DNA of 64,000 nucleotides from Deinococcus sp. JMULE3. GTDB lineage: Bacteria > Deinococcota > Deinococci > Deinococcales > Deinococcaceae. The notes beneath the pieces are model-generated. The model saw nothing but the letters and a program-made list of their open reading frames with translations, searched no databases and was not told the origin of the DNA. The position numbers and the translations under genes were made by a program. Position 1 is the stretch's first letter; every line of letters begins with the position of its first letter. Of the stretch, positions 1-13,459 are shown one piece after another. The DNA lies in the NCBI RefSeq assembly GCF_013337115.1, contig NZ_SGWE01000004.1, positions 2,177,501 to 2,241,500 on the forward strand. The letters run 5' to 3'.

Positions 1-377
1 GCGACCCGCACTACGCCGACGTGGTGCAAGAGGTACACGGGTACCTGCACGCCCAGGCGCGCGAGGCCCTGGCCTCCGGGGTGCCGGACGTGATCCTCGA
101 CCCCGGCATCGGGTTCGGGAAGACGCTGGAACACAACCTCGCGCTGCTGCGCGCCCTGCCGGAGTTGTCAGAAGGGCCGCACCCGGTGCTGATCGGCGCG
201 AGTCGCAAGCGCCTGATCGACTTCATCGCGGACGTTCCAGTCGCGGCCGACCGTGACCCGGGCAGCCTCGCGCTGCACCTGCACGCCGCCCGGCACGGCG
301 CGGCCATCGTGCGCGCTCACGCCGCCGCCGCGCACGTCCAGGCGCTGCGGGTCCAGGCGGCCCTGAACCCCGCCTGA
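1..377 (+). CDS. folP: dihydropteroate synthase, C-terminal part (5' end outside window)
   Basis: This is the last ~125 residues of dihydropteroate synthase, which joins 7,8-dihydropterin pyrophosphate to p-aminobenzoate in folate synthesis. Visible family features are the substrate-loop segment DPGIGFGKTLEHNL, the LIGASRKR motif that contacts pterin and phosphate, and the closing TIM-barrel helix. The usual C-terminal RVHDV motif reads VRAHAA here, so the normal Asp is absent. The start lies upstream of the window. folB and folK follow on the same strand, giving the folP-folB-folK order. Identification is strong despite truncation. Confidence 0.9.
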   Translation, partial: DPHYADVVQEVHGYLHAQAREALASGVPDVILDPGIGFGKTLEHNLALLRALPELSEGPHPVLIGASRKRLIDFIADVPVAADRDPGSLALHLHAARHGAAIVRAHAAAAHVQALRVQAALNPA

Positions 378-400
378 CCCGCACGAACTACACTCGGGGG

Positions 401-784
401 ATGACCACCCCGACCTCCCCGCACAGTCGCGTCGTGCTGCAGGGCCTGGAATTCCACGCCCGGCACGGCGTGTTCGACACCGAGGCCGTCCTGGGCGCCC
501 GCTTCATCGTAGACGCCGAACTGCACTACCCCTTCGCGGGCCTGAAAGACGACCTGAACGAGGCCGTGAACTACGCGGCCGTGTACGCCGCCATCCAGCA
601 GGAGGTCACCGTGCCCCGCCACCAGCTGATCGAGGTGCTCGCCGACCGCATCGCGCGGCGCGTCCTGCGCGACCAGCCCAGGCTGACGCACCTGACCGTG
701 CGCGTCCACAAGCCCTTCGCGCCGCTGCCCGGCGTGTTCCGCGACGTGTACGCCGAACTGACCCTGCGCCGCGAGGACCTGTGA
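401..784 (+). CDS. folB: dihydroneopterin aldolase
   Basis: FolB (127 aa) cleaves 7,8-dihydroneopterin to 6-hydroxymethyl-7,8-dihydropterin and glycolaldehyde, the step before FolK. The sequence has the family start LEFHARHGVF, the middle segment with the conserved Tyr (VNYAAVYAAI) and the LIEVLADRIARRVL helix carrying the catalytic-site Glu. Length is normal for this small T-fold enzyme. The ATG lies 6 nt after a TACACT -10 box (389-394), so folB probably has its own leaderless promoter even though folP ends only 23 nt upstream. Its TGA overlaps the folK GTG by 4 nt, implying translational coupling. Confidence 0.95.
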   Translation: MTTPTSPHSRVVLQGLEFHARHGVFDTEAVLGARFIVDAELHYPFAGLKDDLNEAVNYAAVYAAIQQEVTVPRHQLIEVLADRIARRVLRDQPRLTHLTVRVHKPFAPLPGVFRDVYAELTLRREDL

Positions 785-1296
785 GCGCCCCGCAGACCGC
801 CGCGTTCATCGCGCTGGGCGCCAACCTGGGCGACCCCCTGACCACCCTGCGCTGGGCCGTGACCGAACTGCGCACCCTGGGAACCGTGAAGGCCCTGTCC
901 CGGCTGTACCGCACCGCGCCCGTCGGCGGGCCCGCCGGGCAGCCCGACTACCTGAACGCCGCCCTCTGCCTGCACACCCCCCTGGGCGCCCACGACCTCC
1001 TGGCGGGCCTGCACGACATCGAGGCCCGCGCCGGACGCACCCGCACCGAACGCTGGGAGGCCCGCACCCTGGACCTCGACCTGATCCTGCACGGCAGCCT
1101 GATCAGCGACGACCCCGCCCTGCACCTGCCGCACCCGCGCGCCTGGGACCGCGCGTTCGTGCTGGCGCCCCTGTGCGACCTGCACCCGCACCTGCCGCAC
1201 CCCGTGACGGGCGAGACCGTCAGCGCCGCGCTGGCCCGCAGCGACCGCGGGGGCGTGCAGGCGCACATCGACGACTGGTTCAACGACTGGAACTGA
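781..1296 (+). CDS. folK: 2-amino-4-hydroxy-6-hydroxymethyldihydropteridine diphosphokinase
   Basis: HPPK (171 aa) transfers pyrophosphate from ATP to 6-hydroxymethyl-7,8-dihydropterin, making the substrate of FolP. Family motifs are ALGANLGDPLTTL at the N terminus, the pterin-site segment around YRTAPVGGP and the signature RWEARTLDLDLILHG with the Mg-binding Asp pair. The start is GTG, sharing the GTGA overlap with the folB stop. Length is typical. No clear terminator follows; a separately promoted gene begins 105 nt downstream. Confidence 0.95.
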   Translation: MSAPQTAAFIALGANLGDPLTTLRWAVTELRTLGTVKALSRLYRTAPVGGPAGQPDYLNAALCLHTPLGAHDLLAGLHDIEARAGRTRTERWEARTLDLDLILHGSLISDDPALHLPHPRAWDRAFVLAPLCDLHPHLPHPVTGETVSAALARSDRGGVQAHIDDWFNDWN

Positions 1297-1401
1297 CCCG
1301 CGCCTGTGCGGCGGTTCCCCGCCCGGTAACCACCCCGGTCATCACACTGTGCCCGCGCCTGCCCCCGGCGAGGGACGCGGGACGCTATGCTGGGCGGTGA
1401 C

Positions 1402-1896
1402 ATGAGCAAGCACACCACATCCACCAGCCACGGAGGCGCTGGCCGCGCGCTGCTGTGGGTTGCCATCATCCTGACCGTGGCCCTCCTGGGCTTCGTGACC
1501 GCCACCGCCGTCCGCGCCAACCCCATCTACAGCGACCGCGAGGCGAACGGCATCAGCAAGTACAAGTTCATCGAGGCCTGCAAGGAAATCGCGCACGACA
1601 CCGAGGAACTCACCGTCGGCGCCATGGGTCAGGCCATTCCCCTGAAAACGCTGGTCGAGCAGAGCAGCCCCCTGAAAGCCGGGGATGAACTGCACGCAGG
1701 GATCGAGGCGGAACCCGCCGAGATCATCAAGGCCACCCAGACCGTCGACGGCGGCGGCTGGACCCTCACCGCGCCCGTCACCATCGCCGTGCACAGCGGC
1801 GAGCGCGTGAACACCCTGGGTCAGCTGCCCATGGCCTGCACGCACGACAAGAAGACCGGCAAGACCACCGCCACCCTGAACCTCCCCGGCCAGTAA
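1402..1896 (+). CDS. hypothetical protein with N-terminal membrane anchor
   Basis: 164 aa, not recognised. Residues ~13-36 form one hydrophobic segment (ALLWVAIILTVALLGFVTATAV) after a Ser/Thr/His-rich cytoplasmic start, so the remaining ~125 residues should lie outside the membrane. The outer part has two cysteines (EACKE and MACTH) that could pair. I chose the ATG at 1402 because TATGCT (1386-1391) is a good -10 box; an in-frame ATG at 1387 overlaps that box and is less likely. A strong hairpin terminator follows at 1911-1941. Function unknown. Confidence 0.75.
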   Translation: MSKHTTSTSHGGAGRALLWVAIILTVALLGFVTATAVRANPIYSDREANGISKYKFIEACKEIAHDTEELTVGAMGQAIPLKTLVEQSSPLKAGDELHAGIEAEPAEIIKATQTVDGGGWTLTAPVTIAVHSGERVNTLGQLPMACTHDKKTGKTTATLNLPGQ

Positions 1897-1910
1897 GCGC
1901 AGGACACAGA

Positions 1911-1941
1911 AAGGCCCCGGCAGACGCACTGCCGGGGCCTT
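1911..1941. terminator. hairpin terminator, convergent pair
   Basis: A perfect 12-bp stem (AAGGCCCCGGCA / TGCCGGGGCCTT) with a 7-nt loop lies between the converging genes ending at 1896 and 1970. It has no long T tract but is symmetrical, so it could serve both strands. Confidence 0.75.
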
Positions 1942-1969
1942 CGCCTGTTCCAGTTACAGCCCGGCACCC

Positions 1970-2284
1970 TTACAGCACGACGTCCAGGCCGCTCAGGCAC
2001 TCCTCGGCAATCGCGCGGGCCAGCGGATCACGCGTGCTGCGCGCGTAACTGACACCCAGCTGCAGGTGCCGCTGCCCGTCCGGGCCGCCCAGCAGTTCCA
2101 GCGTCTGGAAGAACGCCAGGTGCGTGTGCGCCAGCAGCACGTCCCGCGTCCGCTCGGGCGGCAGGACGCTCAGGAGGTCCAGCGCCTCGCGGTACAGGCG
2201 CAGCGCCCGCGCCTGATCGCCCTCCACGGCACTCTCCCGCCCCAGCTGCAGGGCGCGGGCGGCCGACAGGTAATCACTGCGCAT
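1970..2284 (-). CDS. small helical (TPR-like) protein
   Basis: 104 aa, unrecognised. It is almost entirely predicted helix with a TPR-like pattern: AARALQLGRESAVEGDQARALRLYREALDLLSVLP resembles one TPR unit (Gly/Ala then Ala at the usual packing positions), and a second weaker helix pair follows. Cytoplasmic, no signal peptide. It starts 24 nt after the stop of the YraN-family gene and is the last gene of a four-gene minus-strand operon (dsRBD protein, HAD phosphatase, YraN, this). Function unknown. Confidence 0.7.
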   Translation of the reverse strand: MRSDYLSAARALQLGRESAVEGDQARALRLYREALDLLSVLPPERTRDVLLAHTHLAFFQTLELLGGPDGQRHLQLGVSYARSTRDPLARAIAEECLSGLDVVL

Positions 2285-2308
2285 GCCGCGGATTCTAGCG
2301 CGGGCCGG

Positions 2309-2650
2309 TCACTCGACCGCGTGCAGGCTCAGCGTGCCCCCGGCGGCGCTGCCGTCGATGGTCAGCACCTCCAGGCGGCACGGCAGGTCGTCGCGGCCCA
2401 GTTCGCGCGTCAGGTAGGTCAGCGCGGCGCGCTGCATCAGCGCCAGCTTGCGCGGCGTGACCGACTCCGCCGCGCTGCCGAAACGCGCCGAGCGGCGCTG
2501 CCGGACCTCCGTGAACACCAGCGTCCCGCCCGGCTCGCGGGACACCACGTCGATCTCCCCGCCGGGAATGCGGTAGTTACGGGCCAGGACCTCGCGCCCC
2601 AGCCCGCGCAGGAACTCGGCGGCGCGGTCCTCGGCCTGAGCGCCCTTCAC
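2309..2650 (-). CDS. YraN/UPF0102 family nuclease-like protein
   Basis: 113 aa, the usual size of the UPF0102/YraN family, which has a PD-(D/E)XK nuclease fold. The core is visible: [26 protein letters not shown], then [22 protein letters not shown], matching the family pattern GEIDLI...lvFVEVK with Asp, Glu and a basic residue (R replaces the usual K). No cellular substrate is firmly established for the family; YraN often sits near rnhB. The GTG start overlaps the HAD gene stop (GTGA), so the two are translationally coupled. Confidence 0.85.
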   Translation of the reverse strand: MKGAQAEDRAAEFLRGLGREVLARNYRIPGGEIDVVSREPGGTLVFTEVRQRRSARFGSAAESVTPRKLALMQRAALTYLTRELGRDDLPCRLEVLTIDGSAAGGTLSLHAVE

Positions 2651-3315
2651 GCCAGCCAGTCGGGCCAGGACGTGAAGTCCGCCGCGGCCAGCGCCGCGCC
2701 CGCCGCCAGCAGCGCCGATTCCGGCGCGGTGGTCGTCAGGGCCACCACCCGGCAGCCCGCCCCCGATGCGCTGCGCACGCCGTTCACAGCGTCCTCGTGC
2801 GCCAGGCAGTCCGCAGCGTTCAGGCCCAGCCGCTGCGCGCCCAGCAGGAACGGCTCCGGGTGAGGTTTGCCGCGCGTGACGTCCTCGCCCAGCACCCGCG
2901 TCACGAAGCGCGGCCCGAAACCCAGCTGCTCCATGCCGAACGCCACGTTCACCGCGTCGGCACTCGTGACCAGCGCGAACGGAATTCCGCGCGCATCCAG
3001 CGCGTCCAGGTACGCGCTCAGGCCCGCCACCTCGCGCAGTGCGCCCGCCGCCAGCGCCCGGTAGCGGCCCTCCTTCGCGTCGTGAAAGCGGGCGGCCAGC
3101 GCCTCGTCCGGGTAAGAACCGGTCAGGCGTTCGATGATCTCCGGGTTGCGGCCCCCGTCCACCTTGTGATCCAGGTCAGCTGGCGAGAGGGTCAGGCCCA
3201 GCACCTCCAGGGCCACCTCCTGCCACGCCTGCCGGTGAAAGGCGTTGTTCGCGGTCAGGACGCCGTCCATGTCGAACAGCACCCCGGCGGGCCGCCACGG
3301 CCATGTGCCGCTCAC
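2647..3315 (-). CDS. HAD-superfamily phosphatase, beta-phosphoglucomutase-like
   Basis: 222 aa with the four HAD motifs in order: FDMDGVL (nucleophile and acid Asp), VTSAD (Thr/Ser), GKPHPEPF (Lys) and [10 protein letters not shown] (Mg-binding acidic pair), with a four-helix cap after motif I. This is the beta-phosphoglucomutase/phosphatase subgroup; the substrate cannot be told from sequence. The frame stays open far upstream, but the GTG at 3315 is the sensible start because it leaves only 10 nt to the dsRBD gene stop at 3326 and gives [18 protein letters not shown]. It overlaps the YraN start by 4 nt. Confidence 0.85.
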   Translation of the reverse strand: MSGTWPWRPAGVLFDMDGVLTANNAFHRQAWQEVALEVLGLTLSPADLDHKVDGGRNPEIIERLTGSYPDEALAARFHDAKEGRYRALAAGALREVAGLSAYLDALDARGIPFALVTSADAVNVAFGMEQLGFGPRFVTRVLGEDVTRGKPHPEPFLLGAQRLGLNAADCLAHEDAVNGVRSASGAGCRVVALTTTAPESALLAAGAALAAADFTSWPDWLA

Positions 3316-3325
3316 AGGGGCACCC

Positions 3326-3742
3326 TCACAGGGGTTCCGGCCCGTGCCCCAGGTCCAGCAGCAGCTCGCGGTACAGGCGGCCCGCGTCGCGGCGCACGTC
3401 GTCCAGCGAGGCGTCCTCGTCCGCGAACTCCGCGGCCGTCTCCAGCGCGGCCTCCAGCACCCCCGCGTAGATCGGCCAGCGCCCCGCAGGGGCCTCGTCG
3501 TGGACCTCCTCGGTGTCCGCCATCGGCTCGCCGTCCAGCACGCGCAGCGCCGAATCCGCCGCCGCCCGCTCGGCGTCCTTGCGGCTGCGGCCCGACCCGC
3601 CCTCGCCCAGCGGCTCGCCGCCAATCCGCACCGTCACGTGGAACGTCCGCTGGTGGGGCGGACCATCGGACGACACCTCGAACTCCGGCGCGCCCAGGCC
3701 CAGGCTCAGGGCGCGCGCGATCAGGTCACCTTTCGCGTTCAT
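3326..3742 (-). CDS. stand-alone double-stranded RNA-binding domain protein
   Basis: 138 aa. Residues ~1-72 form a canonical dsRBD: helix 1 ([21 protein letters not shown]), the strand [16 protein letters not shown], then [21 protein letters not shown], where the KDAE..AA.. helix carries the phosphate-contact Lys. In RNase III this domain follows a catalytic domain; none is present here. The remaining ~65 residues are acidic and helical ([24 protein letters not shown]). It is the first gene of a four-gene operon, with TAGGCT (3755-3750) 7 nt before the ATG, so it is probably leaderless. Confidence 0.85.
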   Translation of the reverse strand: MNAKGDLIARALSLGLGAPEFEVSSDGPPHQRTFHVTVRIGGEPLGEGGSGRSRKDAERAAADSALRVLDGEPMADTEEVHDEAPAGRWPIYAGVLEAALETAAEFADEDASLDDVRRDAGRLYRELLLDLGHGPEPL

Positions 3743-3777
3743 GCACCCCAGCCTACCGCGCCTCTAAGCTGAACGGC

Positions 3778-4260
3778 ATGCGCCCCACGCTCCTGCTGCC
3801 TCTGCTTCTCGGCGCGCCCCTGTTGCTGGGGGCCGCCCTCGCCGCACCTGCCCCCCAGCCTGTGCAGTCCGGGCAGACCTGGACCCTGCGCGCCACCACC
3901 TTCGACGGCGAGGCGCTGAGCACCACCCTGCGCCTGAACGCCACGCAACCCACCCCCGGCACGTACCGCGCCGACCGGGGCAGCCTGCTGCTGGACGCGC
4001 AGGCCGACACGCTGATCGCCCTGGACCTCAAAGACGCCCGCGAGGGAGGCCTGGGCCTCGCCTGCGCGCTGCGCCTGAGCACCCTGGGCCAGCCCGGCGC
4101 GACCGGCGTGCTCGCCAGCGGCCCCCTGACCGACCTGCCCGCCGCGCTGGAACGCGCCCTGGCTGTTCTGAACGTCACCCGCACACCGCAGGAACAGGCC
4201 GACGCCGCGCGCGAACTGCGCCTGGGCCAGTGCACCCTGACGCTGGCCCCCACGCCCTGA
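3778..4260 (+). CDS. secreted protein, GQxW two-cysteine family
   Basis: 160 aa with a clear signal peptide ([21 protein letters not shown], cleavage near AAPAP). After it comes [13 protein letters not shown], then a beta-rich domain with LACALRLS and a C-terminal QCTLTL; the two Cys probably pair. The closest relative here is the gene at 5690-6220, on the other side of the uracil permease: both share C-x-L..GVL.SG.L. Two more distant relatives lie at 15321 and 28715. The domain could be a small lipocalin-like barrel (inference). ATG is 7 nt after TAAGCT (3765-3770). Function unknown. Confidence 0.8.
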   Translation: MRPTLLLPLLLGAPLLLGAALAAPAPQPVQSGQTWTLRATTFDGEALSTTLRLNATQPTPGTYRADRGSLLLDAQADTLIALDLKDAREGGLGLACALRLSTLGQPGATGVLASGPLTDLPAALERALAVLNVTRTPQEQADAARELRLGQCTLTLAPTP

Positions 4261-4322
4261 CCGGTTGCCCGACCGCCACACGGCCGGTGCGCTACCCTGA
4301 ACCCCCGGAGCAACGCCGCCCC

Positions 4323-4344
4323 CACCCGCCCACGCGTGCGGGTG
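4323..4344 (+). promoter_or_regulatory. leader hairpin upstream of uracil permease
   Basis: A 7-bp stem (CACCCGC / GCGGGTG) sits in the ~70-nt leader between a possible -10 (TACCCT, 4293-4298) and the GGAGGT ribosome site (4361-4366). It could influence permease expression, but I see no clear attenuator partner or PyrR-site match. Low confidence. Confidence 0.3.
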
Positions 4345-4373
4345 CCGACCCATGCCCTCCGGAGGTCCCCGCC

Positions 4374-5615
4374 GTGACCCTGAATCCCACCCGCCCCAGC
4401 GCCCGCCAGATCGTGCTGGGCCTGCAACACTCCATCGCCATGTTCGGCGCGACCGTCCTGGTCCCCATCCTGGTGGGCCTGTCCCCCAGCGTCGCGCTGT
4501 TCGGCGCGGGCGTCGCCACGCTGCTGTTCCACCTGCTCACGCGCGGACAGGTGCCGATCTTCCTGGGCAGCTCGTTCGCGTTCATCGCGCCCACCGCGCT
4601 GGTCGTCAAGGAATTCGGCCCGGCCGCCGCCGGGGGCGGCCTGATCGCCGCCGGGGCCATGTACCTGCTGTTCAGCGGCCTCGTGAAACTCCTGGGCACG
4701 GACCGGCTTCTGCGGGTGTTCCCGCCCGTCGTGACCGGCCCGGTCATCATCGTGATCGGCCTGGGCCTCAGCAGCGTCGCCGTGAACCAAGCCAAGACGA
4801 ACTGGTGGCTGGCCCTCGTCACGCTGGCCGCCGCCGTCATCGCCAGCATCTACGGCAAGGGTCTGTTCCGCATGATTCCCATCCTGATCGGCGTCGTCAC
4901 CGGGTACGTCGTGTCCCTCCTGACCGGGCAGGTCACCCAGGACGGCCTGAACGCCATCGCCGCCGCCCCCCTGCTGGGCCTCCCGGACTTCCACGCGCCT
5001 GCCCTGGACTGGCGGGCCGTGGCGATCATCGCGCCCGTCGCGGTCGTCACGTTCATCGAACACGTCGGGGACGTCATCGTGAACGGCCGCGTCGTCGGAA
5101 AGAACTTCCTGGAGAAACCCGGCCTGAGCCGCACCCTGTTCGCCGACGGCATCGCCAACATGAGCAGCGCCGCGCTCGGCGGACCCGCCGCCACCACCTA
5201 CGCCGAGAACACCGGCGTCCTCGCCCTCACCCGCGTGTACGACCCGCGCGTCCTGCAGATCGGTGCGGCGTTCGCCGTATTGTTCGGCTGCTCCCCGAAA
5301 CTCGCCGCGGTGCTCAAGAGCCTCCCGCAGGGCGTGCTGGGCGGCGTGAGCATCCTGCTGTTCGGCATGATCGCCTCGGTCGGCATCCGCACCCTCAGTG
5401 AAGCGCGGATCGACTTCGCGCACAGCCGCAACCTCATCATCGTGTCCCTGATCCTCGTGCTGGGCCTGGGCGGCGCCGCGTTCCCCATCAGCGTCGTGGG
5501 CACCAGTCTCGAACTGCACGGCATGGCCCTCGCCGCGCTGGTCGGCATCGTCGCGAACCTGATCCTGCCCACGCAGACACCCGAACCGGACGAACCCGAA
5601 CGCACCCTGCACTGA
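4374..5615 (+). CDS. uraA: uracil permease, NCS2 family
   Basis: 413 aa membrane protein of the nucleobase/cation symporter-2 family. The N-terminal region [21 protein letters not shown] and the stretch [16 protein letters not shown] match uracil-proton symporters (UraA/PyrP) rather than xanthine/urate members. The conserved FIEHVGDV and [22 protein letters not shown] segments hold the substrate-site Glu and the TM10 motif. About 14 membrane spans. The GTG at 4374 is chosen because GGAGGT lies 7 nt upstream; the frame is open further 5' without support. It is flanked by two paralogous secreted proteins. Confidence 0.92.
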   Translation: MTLNPTRPSARQIVLGLQHSIAMFGATVLVPILVGLSPSVALFGAGVATLLFHLLTRGQVPIFLGSSFAFIAPTALVVKEFGPAAAGGGLIAAGAMYLLFSGLVKLLGTDRLLRVFPPVVTGPVIIVIGLGLSSVAVNQAKTNWWLALVTLAAAVIASIYGKGLFRMIPILIGVVTGYVVSLLTGQVTQDGLNAIAAAPLLGLPDFHAPALDWRAVAIIAPVAVVTFIEHVGDVIVNGRVVGKNFLEKPGLSRTLFADGIANMSSAALGGPAATTYAENTGVLALTRVYDPRVLQIGAAFAVLFGCSPKLAAVLKSLPQGVLGGVSILLFGMIASVGIRTLSEARIDFAHSRNLIIVSLILVLGLGGAAFPISVVGTSLELHGMALAALVGIVANLILPTQTPEPDEPERTLH

Positions 5616-5625
5616 AGCGCGGCCC

Positions 5626-5669
5626 GCGCCCCGGCCTGGCCTGTCACCTGAGGCAGCGGGCCGGGGCGC
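5626..5669 (+). terminator. GC-rich hairpin after uracil permease
   Basis: An 11-bp perfect stem (GCGCCCCGGCC / GGCCGGGGCGC) with a 22-nt loop begins 10 nt after the uraA stop. It ends just before the -10 of the next gene. No T tract. Confidence 0.55.
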
Positions 5670-5689
5670 GCGTTGCTAGGCTCGGGGTC

Positions 5690-6220
5690 ATGAAACGACA
5701 CCTCGTCCTGGCCGCCCTGCTGACCCTCGCGCCCCTCGCCCACGCGGGCAGCGGCAACGCCGCCCCGCGCGCCGTGACGCCCTTCGGCGCCCCGAAAGCC
5801 CTCCCCGCCAACGCCCTGGTCCGCCCCGGCCAGACCTGGGTCATGACCGGCACCACCGCCGCCGGTGAACGCATCACCCGCGACCTGAAACTCAGCAGCC
5901 AGGCCCCCGAGTGGGACGACGGCTGGGACTTCGACGCGGACAACGGCCCGTTCAGCTGGAAGCCCGAGGACCGCATGATCTTCGCGGCGGACGTCCGCAC
6001 CGGCATGATGAACGACAGCGACATTCACCTGTGCCTGGGCATGATTGAGGGCAGCAGCGTGCGCGGCGTGCTCCTCAGCGGCACCCTGGAGGAACTGGAC
6101 GCCGACATGGACAAACTCGACGACGCGACCGGCGAGCCCCGCACCACCGACGAGATCATCCAGGCCGTGCGCAAGGCCGGCGTGAACGCCGGGACCTGCA
6201 CCCTCACCCTCAAACGCTGA
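5690..6220 (+). CDS. secreted protein, GQxW two-cysteine family
   Basis: 176 aa. Signal peptide [18 protein letters not shown], cut before GSGNAAP. The mature part opens with [26 protein letters not shown], matching the gene at 3778 ([13 protein letters not shown]), and later has [21 protein letters not shown] and a final GTCTLTL. The middle is acidic ([27 protein letters not shown]), unlike its paralogue, and might bind cations (inference). ATG is 7 nt after TAGGCT (5677-5682), implying a leaderless transcript separate from uraA. Function unknown. Confidence 0.8.
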   Translation: MKRHLVLAALLTLAPLAHAGSGNAAPRAVTPFGAPKALPANALVRPGQTWVMTGTTAAGERITRDLKLSSQAPEWDDGWDFDADNGPFSWKPEDRMIFAADVRTGMMNDSDIHLCLGMIEGSSVRGVLLSGTLEELDADMDKLDDATGEPRTTDEIIQAVRKAGVNAGTCTLTLKR

Positions 6221-6233
6221 ACCGGATGGGCGG

Positions 6234-6261
6234 CGGGCCACCCCGATCAGAGGGTGGCCCG
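6234..6261. terminator. bidirectional hairpin terminator
   Basis: A perfect 10-bp stem (CGGGCCACCC / GGGTGGCCCG), 8-nt loop, between the converging gene at 5690-6220 and uvrB. Confidence 0.75.
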
Positions 6262-6279
6262 CTGCTTCATGGTGGTGGG

Positions 6280-8295
<2,016 letters not shown>

Positions 8296-8358
8296 GAAAC
8301 CTCCGGGGGGTGGGGGAGAGGGCAGGATGCGGGCGCAGCCCGAACGAATCTCCCTATT

Positions 8359-8375
8359 TTACGCCCCGGACGTAA
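8359..8375 (-). promoter_or_regulatory. RDRM-like palindrome (probable DdrO operator) before uvrB
   Basis: A 17-bp palindrome TTACG-N7-CGTAA (TTACGCCCCGGACGTAA); the five outer bases of each arm pair perfectly and two more inner pairs match. This is the layout of the Deinococcus radiation/desiccation response motif (TTATG...CATAA/TTACG...CGTAA), bound by the repressor DdrO, and uvrB is a known or predicted member of that regulon in other Deinococcus. On the minus strand it overlaps a TAAAAT -10 (8361-8356), as repression would require; TTACCA (8386-8381) is a possible -35 with a long 19-bp spacer. Confidence 0.75.
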
Positions 8376-8435
8376 GTGGATGGTAAGCGAGATGGCTGAA
8401 GGGAACCTTGACGTGCGCGCCGTACACTGCCCGTC

Positions 8436-9656
8436 ATGCGCGCCCGCCCTGCTGCCCTGATCTTCATTCTGCTGACCGCCCTGATCGACATCATCGGGAT
8501 CGGACTGATCATTCCGGTGCTGCCGGGACTGGTGAAGGAACTGGCGGGGTCGGAGGTGGCGGGCGCGCGGACGATCGGGCTGCTGACGGCGGCGTACGCG
8601 GTGATGCAGTTCATCTTCGCGCCGATCCTGGGAGTGCTGAGTGACCGCTTCGGGCGGCGGCCGGTGCTGCTGTTCGCGCTGAGCGGCATGGCGCTGGATT
8701 ACCTGCTGCTGGCGTTCGCGCCGAATCTGGCGTGGCTGTTCGTTGGCCGCATCCTGGCGGGCATCACCGGGGCGAGCCTGACGGTCGCGAACGCGTACAT
8801 CGCGGACGTGTCGCCCCCCGAGGACCGCGCGAAGAACTTCGGGCTGCTGGGCGCGACGTTCGGGGTTGGGTTCATCCTGGGCCCGGCGCTGGGCGGCCTG
8901 CTGGGCGAGTACGGGCTGCGCGTGCCGTTCATGGTGGCGGCGGCCCTGACGGGCCTGAACGTCCTGTACGGGCTGTTCGTGCTGCCCGAGTCGCTGCCCG
9001 AGAGCAGCCGCGCGCGGGGCCTGCGCCGCGCGGACCTGAATCCGCTGCTGCCGCTGAGGGCGCTGGGCGAGTACCCGATCCTGCGGTCCCTGACGCTGAC
9101 GTTCGTGCTGCTGGGCCTCGCGGGGCAGGTGATCTTCAGCACGTGGGTGCTGTACACCGAGGGCGTGCTCCGCTGGACGCCAGGGCAGAACGGCGTGGCG
9201 CTGGCGTTCTTCGGCCTGCTGACCGCCGCCGTGCAGGGCGGCCTGATCGGACCGTTCATCGCGCGCTTCGGCGAGCGGCGCACCATCATGACCGGCCTGA
9301 TCAGCAGCATCCTGGAATTCACGGTGCTCAGCGTCGCCCGCAGCGGCGCGCTGCTGTACGCCTCACTGGTCGTGGGCGCGCTGGGTGGCCTCGCGAACCC
9401 GGCGTTGCAGGGCCTGATCTCCCGTCAGGTGAGCGAATCCGAGCAGGGCCGCGTGCAGGGCGCGATCACCAGCCTGAACAGCCTCGTGGCGGTCGTGGGT
9501 CCCGTCGTGGCGACCAGCGTGTACGCGTTCGGCGTCACGCACGACTTCCCCGGCGCGGCCTTCACCCTGGGCGCACTGCTGTCCGTCGCGGGCACGCTGC
9601 TGATCCTGGGTGTCCTGCGCGGCATGCCGGACACCGGGAAGCCGCAGCAGGGGTGA
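8436..9656 (+). CDS. MFS transporter, TetA/TCR-like drug:H+ antiporter
   Basis: 406 aa, 12 predicted membrane spans. The N-terminal [21 protein letters not shown] is typical of the TCR/Tet group of major-facilitator exporters, followed by motif A between TM2 and TM3 ([14 protein letters not shown]) and the antiporter motif C region in TM5 ([10 protein letters not shown]). The substrate is probably a drug or metabolite and cannot be specified; tetracycline resistance should not be assumed. ATG lies 7 nt after TACACT (8423-8428). It converges on the LysR gene; a 7-bp repeat array lies between. Confidence 0.88.
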   Translation: MRARPAALIFILLTALIDIIGIGLIIPVLPGLVKELAGSEVAGARTIGLLTAAYAVMQFIFAPILGVLSDRFGRRPVLLFALSGMALDYLLLAFAPNLAWLFVGRILAGITGASLTVANAYIADVSPPEDRAKNFGLLGATFGVGFILGPALGGLLGEYGLRVPFMVAAALTGLNVLYGLFVLPESLPESSRARGLRRADLNPLLPLRALGEYPILRSLTLTFVLLGLAGQVIFSTWVLYTEGVLRWTPGQNGVALAFFGLLTAAVQGGLIGPFIARFGERRTIMTGLISSILEFTVLSVARSGALLYASLVVGALGGLANPALQGLISRQVSESEQGRVQGAITSLNSLVAVVGPVVATSVYAFGVTHDFPGAAFTLGALLSVAGTLLILGVLRGMPDTGKPQQG

Positions 9657-9698
9657 CGGTCAACGCGGTCACGCGGCCTGATCGCTCACCCCGCCCGA

Positions 9699-9733
9699 GC
9701 CCACTGCCCACTCCCTACTTCCCACTCCCTTCT
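9699..9733. repeat. degenerate 7-bp tandem array
   Basis: Five in-register heptamers: GCCCACT, GCCCACT, CCCTACT, TCCCACT, CCCTTCT. Read on the minus strand the array encodes the last residues (KEGSGK) and TAG stop of the LysR gene and runs past it. Same unit type as 19941-19968 and 48639-48666. Confidence 0.75.
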
Positions 9734-10617
9734 TTCAGCACCTCCTCCGCAACGGTCAGGAACGCGCGGATGACGGGGTTCTTGCCGTCGCCGCGGCGCC
9801 ACACGGCGACGATGTCCACGGTGGGGGCGTCCTCGACGGGGCGGTAGGCGACGCCGGGCAGGGACAGGCGGCTGAAGAATTCGATGGGCAGGAACACGCC
9901 GACGCCCGCCGCGACGAGGGACAGCAGGGTGGGGACCTCGATGGCTTCCTGCACGACGTGGGGCGTGAATCCGGCTGTGGAGCACCAGCGCATGACCTGA
10001 TCGAAGTACGTGGCGCGGATCTGCCGGGGGAAGAACACGAACGGTTCGGCGCGCAGGTCGCTGATCTTCAGTCGGCGTTTGCGGGCCAGCGGGTGCGCGG
10101 CGGGCAGCGCGGCGACCAGGGGTTGGCGCCAGAGGGCGCGGGAGTCGAGGGTGGGGTCGCGCACGGGCAGCAGCATCAGGCCGATGCCGACCTGCCCGCC
10201 GCGCAGCGCGGCCTCCTGTTCCTGCGCGGTGAGTTCGCGCAGGTCCACGCTGACGTTCGGGTACAGCTCCCGGAAGCGCCGCACGATCTCCGGCAGCCCG
10301 CCGAAGGCGAGGCCGCTGACGAAGCCCACGCTCAGGCGGCCCACCTCGCCCCGGGCGGCGCGGCGGGCGCGTTCGACGGTCTGCCCGGCCAGGGCGAGGG
10401 TCTCGCGCGCGCCGATCAGGAATTCCTGCCCGGCGGGGGTCAGCTGCACGCGGCGGGTGGTGCGCAGCACCAGGGGCACCCCGACCTCCTCTTCCAGGTT
10501 GCGGATGGAGTTGCTCAGGGCCTGCTGGACGACGAACACGCGTTCGGCGGCCCGCCCGAAGTGTTCCTCCTCGGCCAGGGCCACGAAGTGCCGCAGGTGA
10601 CGCAGTTCGACCGACAT
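9715..10617 (-). CDS. LysR-family transcriptional regulator
   Basis: 300 aa. N-terminal winged helix-turn-helix ([49 protein letters not shown]), then a linker helix and a two-lobed effector-binding domain (from about residue 90, [11 protein letters not shown]). LysR regulators normally respond to a small co-inducer and often control a divergent neighbour; here the divergent neighbour is aceE, 100 nt away, so control of pyruvate dehydrogenase is a reasonable guess but unproved. The ATG at 10617 is preferred over 10641 because TACGCT (10630-10625) sits 7 nt upstream. Its last codons lie in a 7-bp repeat array. Confidence 0.9.
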   Translation of the reverse strand: MSVELRHLRHFVALAEEEHFGRAAERVFVVQQALSNSIRNLEEEVGVPLVLRTTRRVQLTPAGQEFLIGARETLALAGQTVERARRAARGEVGRLSVGFVSGLAFGGLPEIVRRFRELYPNVSVDLRELTAQEQEAALRGGQVGIGLMLLPVRDPTLDSRALWRQPLVAALPAAHPLARKRRLKISDLRAEPFVFFPRQIRATYFDQVMRWCSTAGFTPHVVQEAIEVPTLLSLVAAGVGVFLPIEFFSRLSLPGVAYRPVEDAPTVDIVAVWRRGDGKNPVIRAFLTVAEEVLKEGSGK

Positions 10618-10717
10618 CAGGGACAGCGTAGCGCCCGCCACCCACCAGTGTCAGTGGTGAATCGCATGAGAATTCCCTGTTGGAAGTGTGGGACTGGCGG
10701 GGCCTATGCTGGGCAGC

Positions 10718-13458
<2,741 letters not shown>

Positions 13459-13459
<1 letters not shown>

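Noticed and set aside
8436..9656. Tetracycline-resistance gene
   Set aside because: Family resemblance to TetA is general to TCR exporters; no basis for naming the drug.
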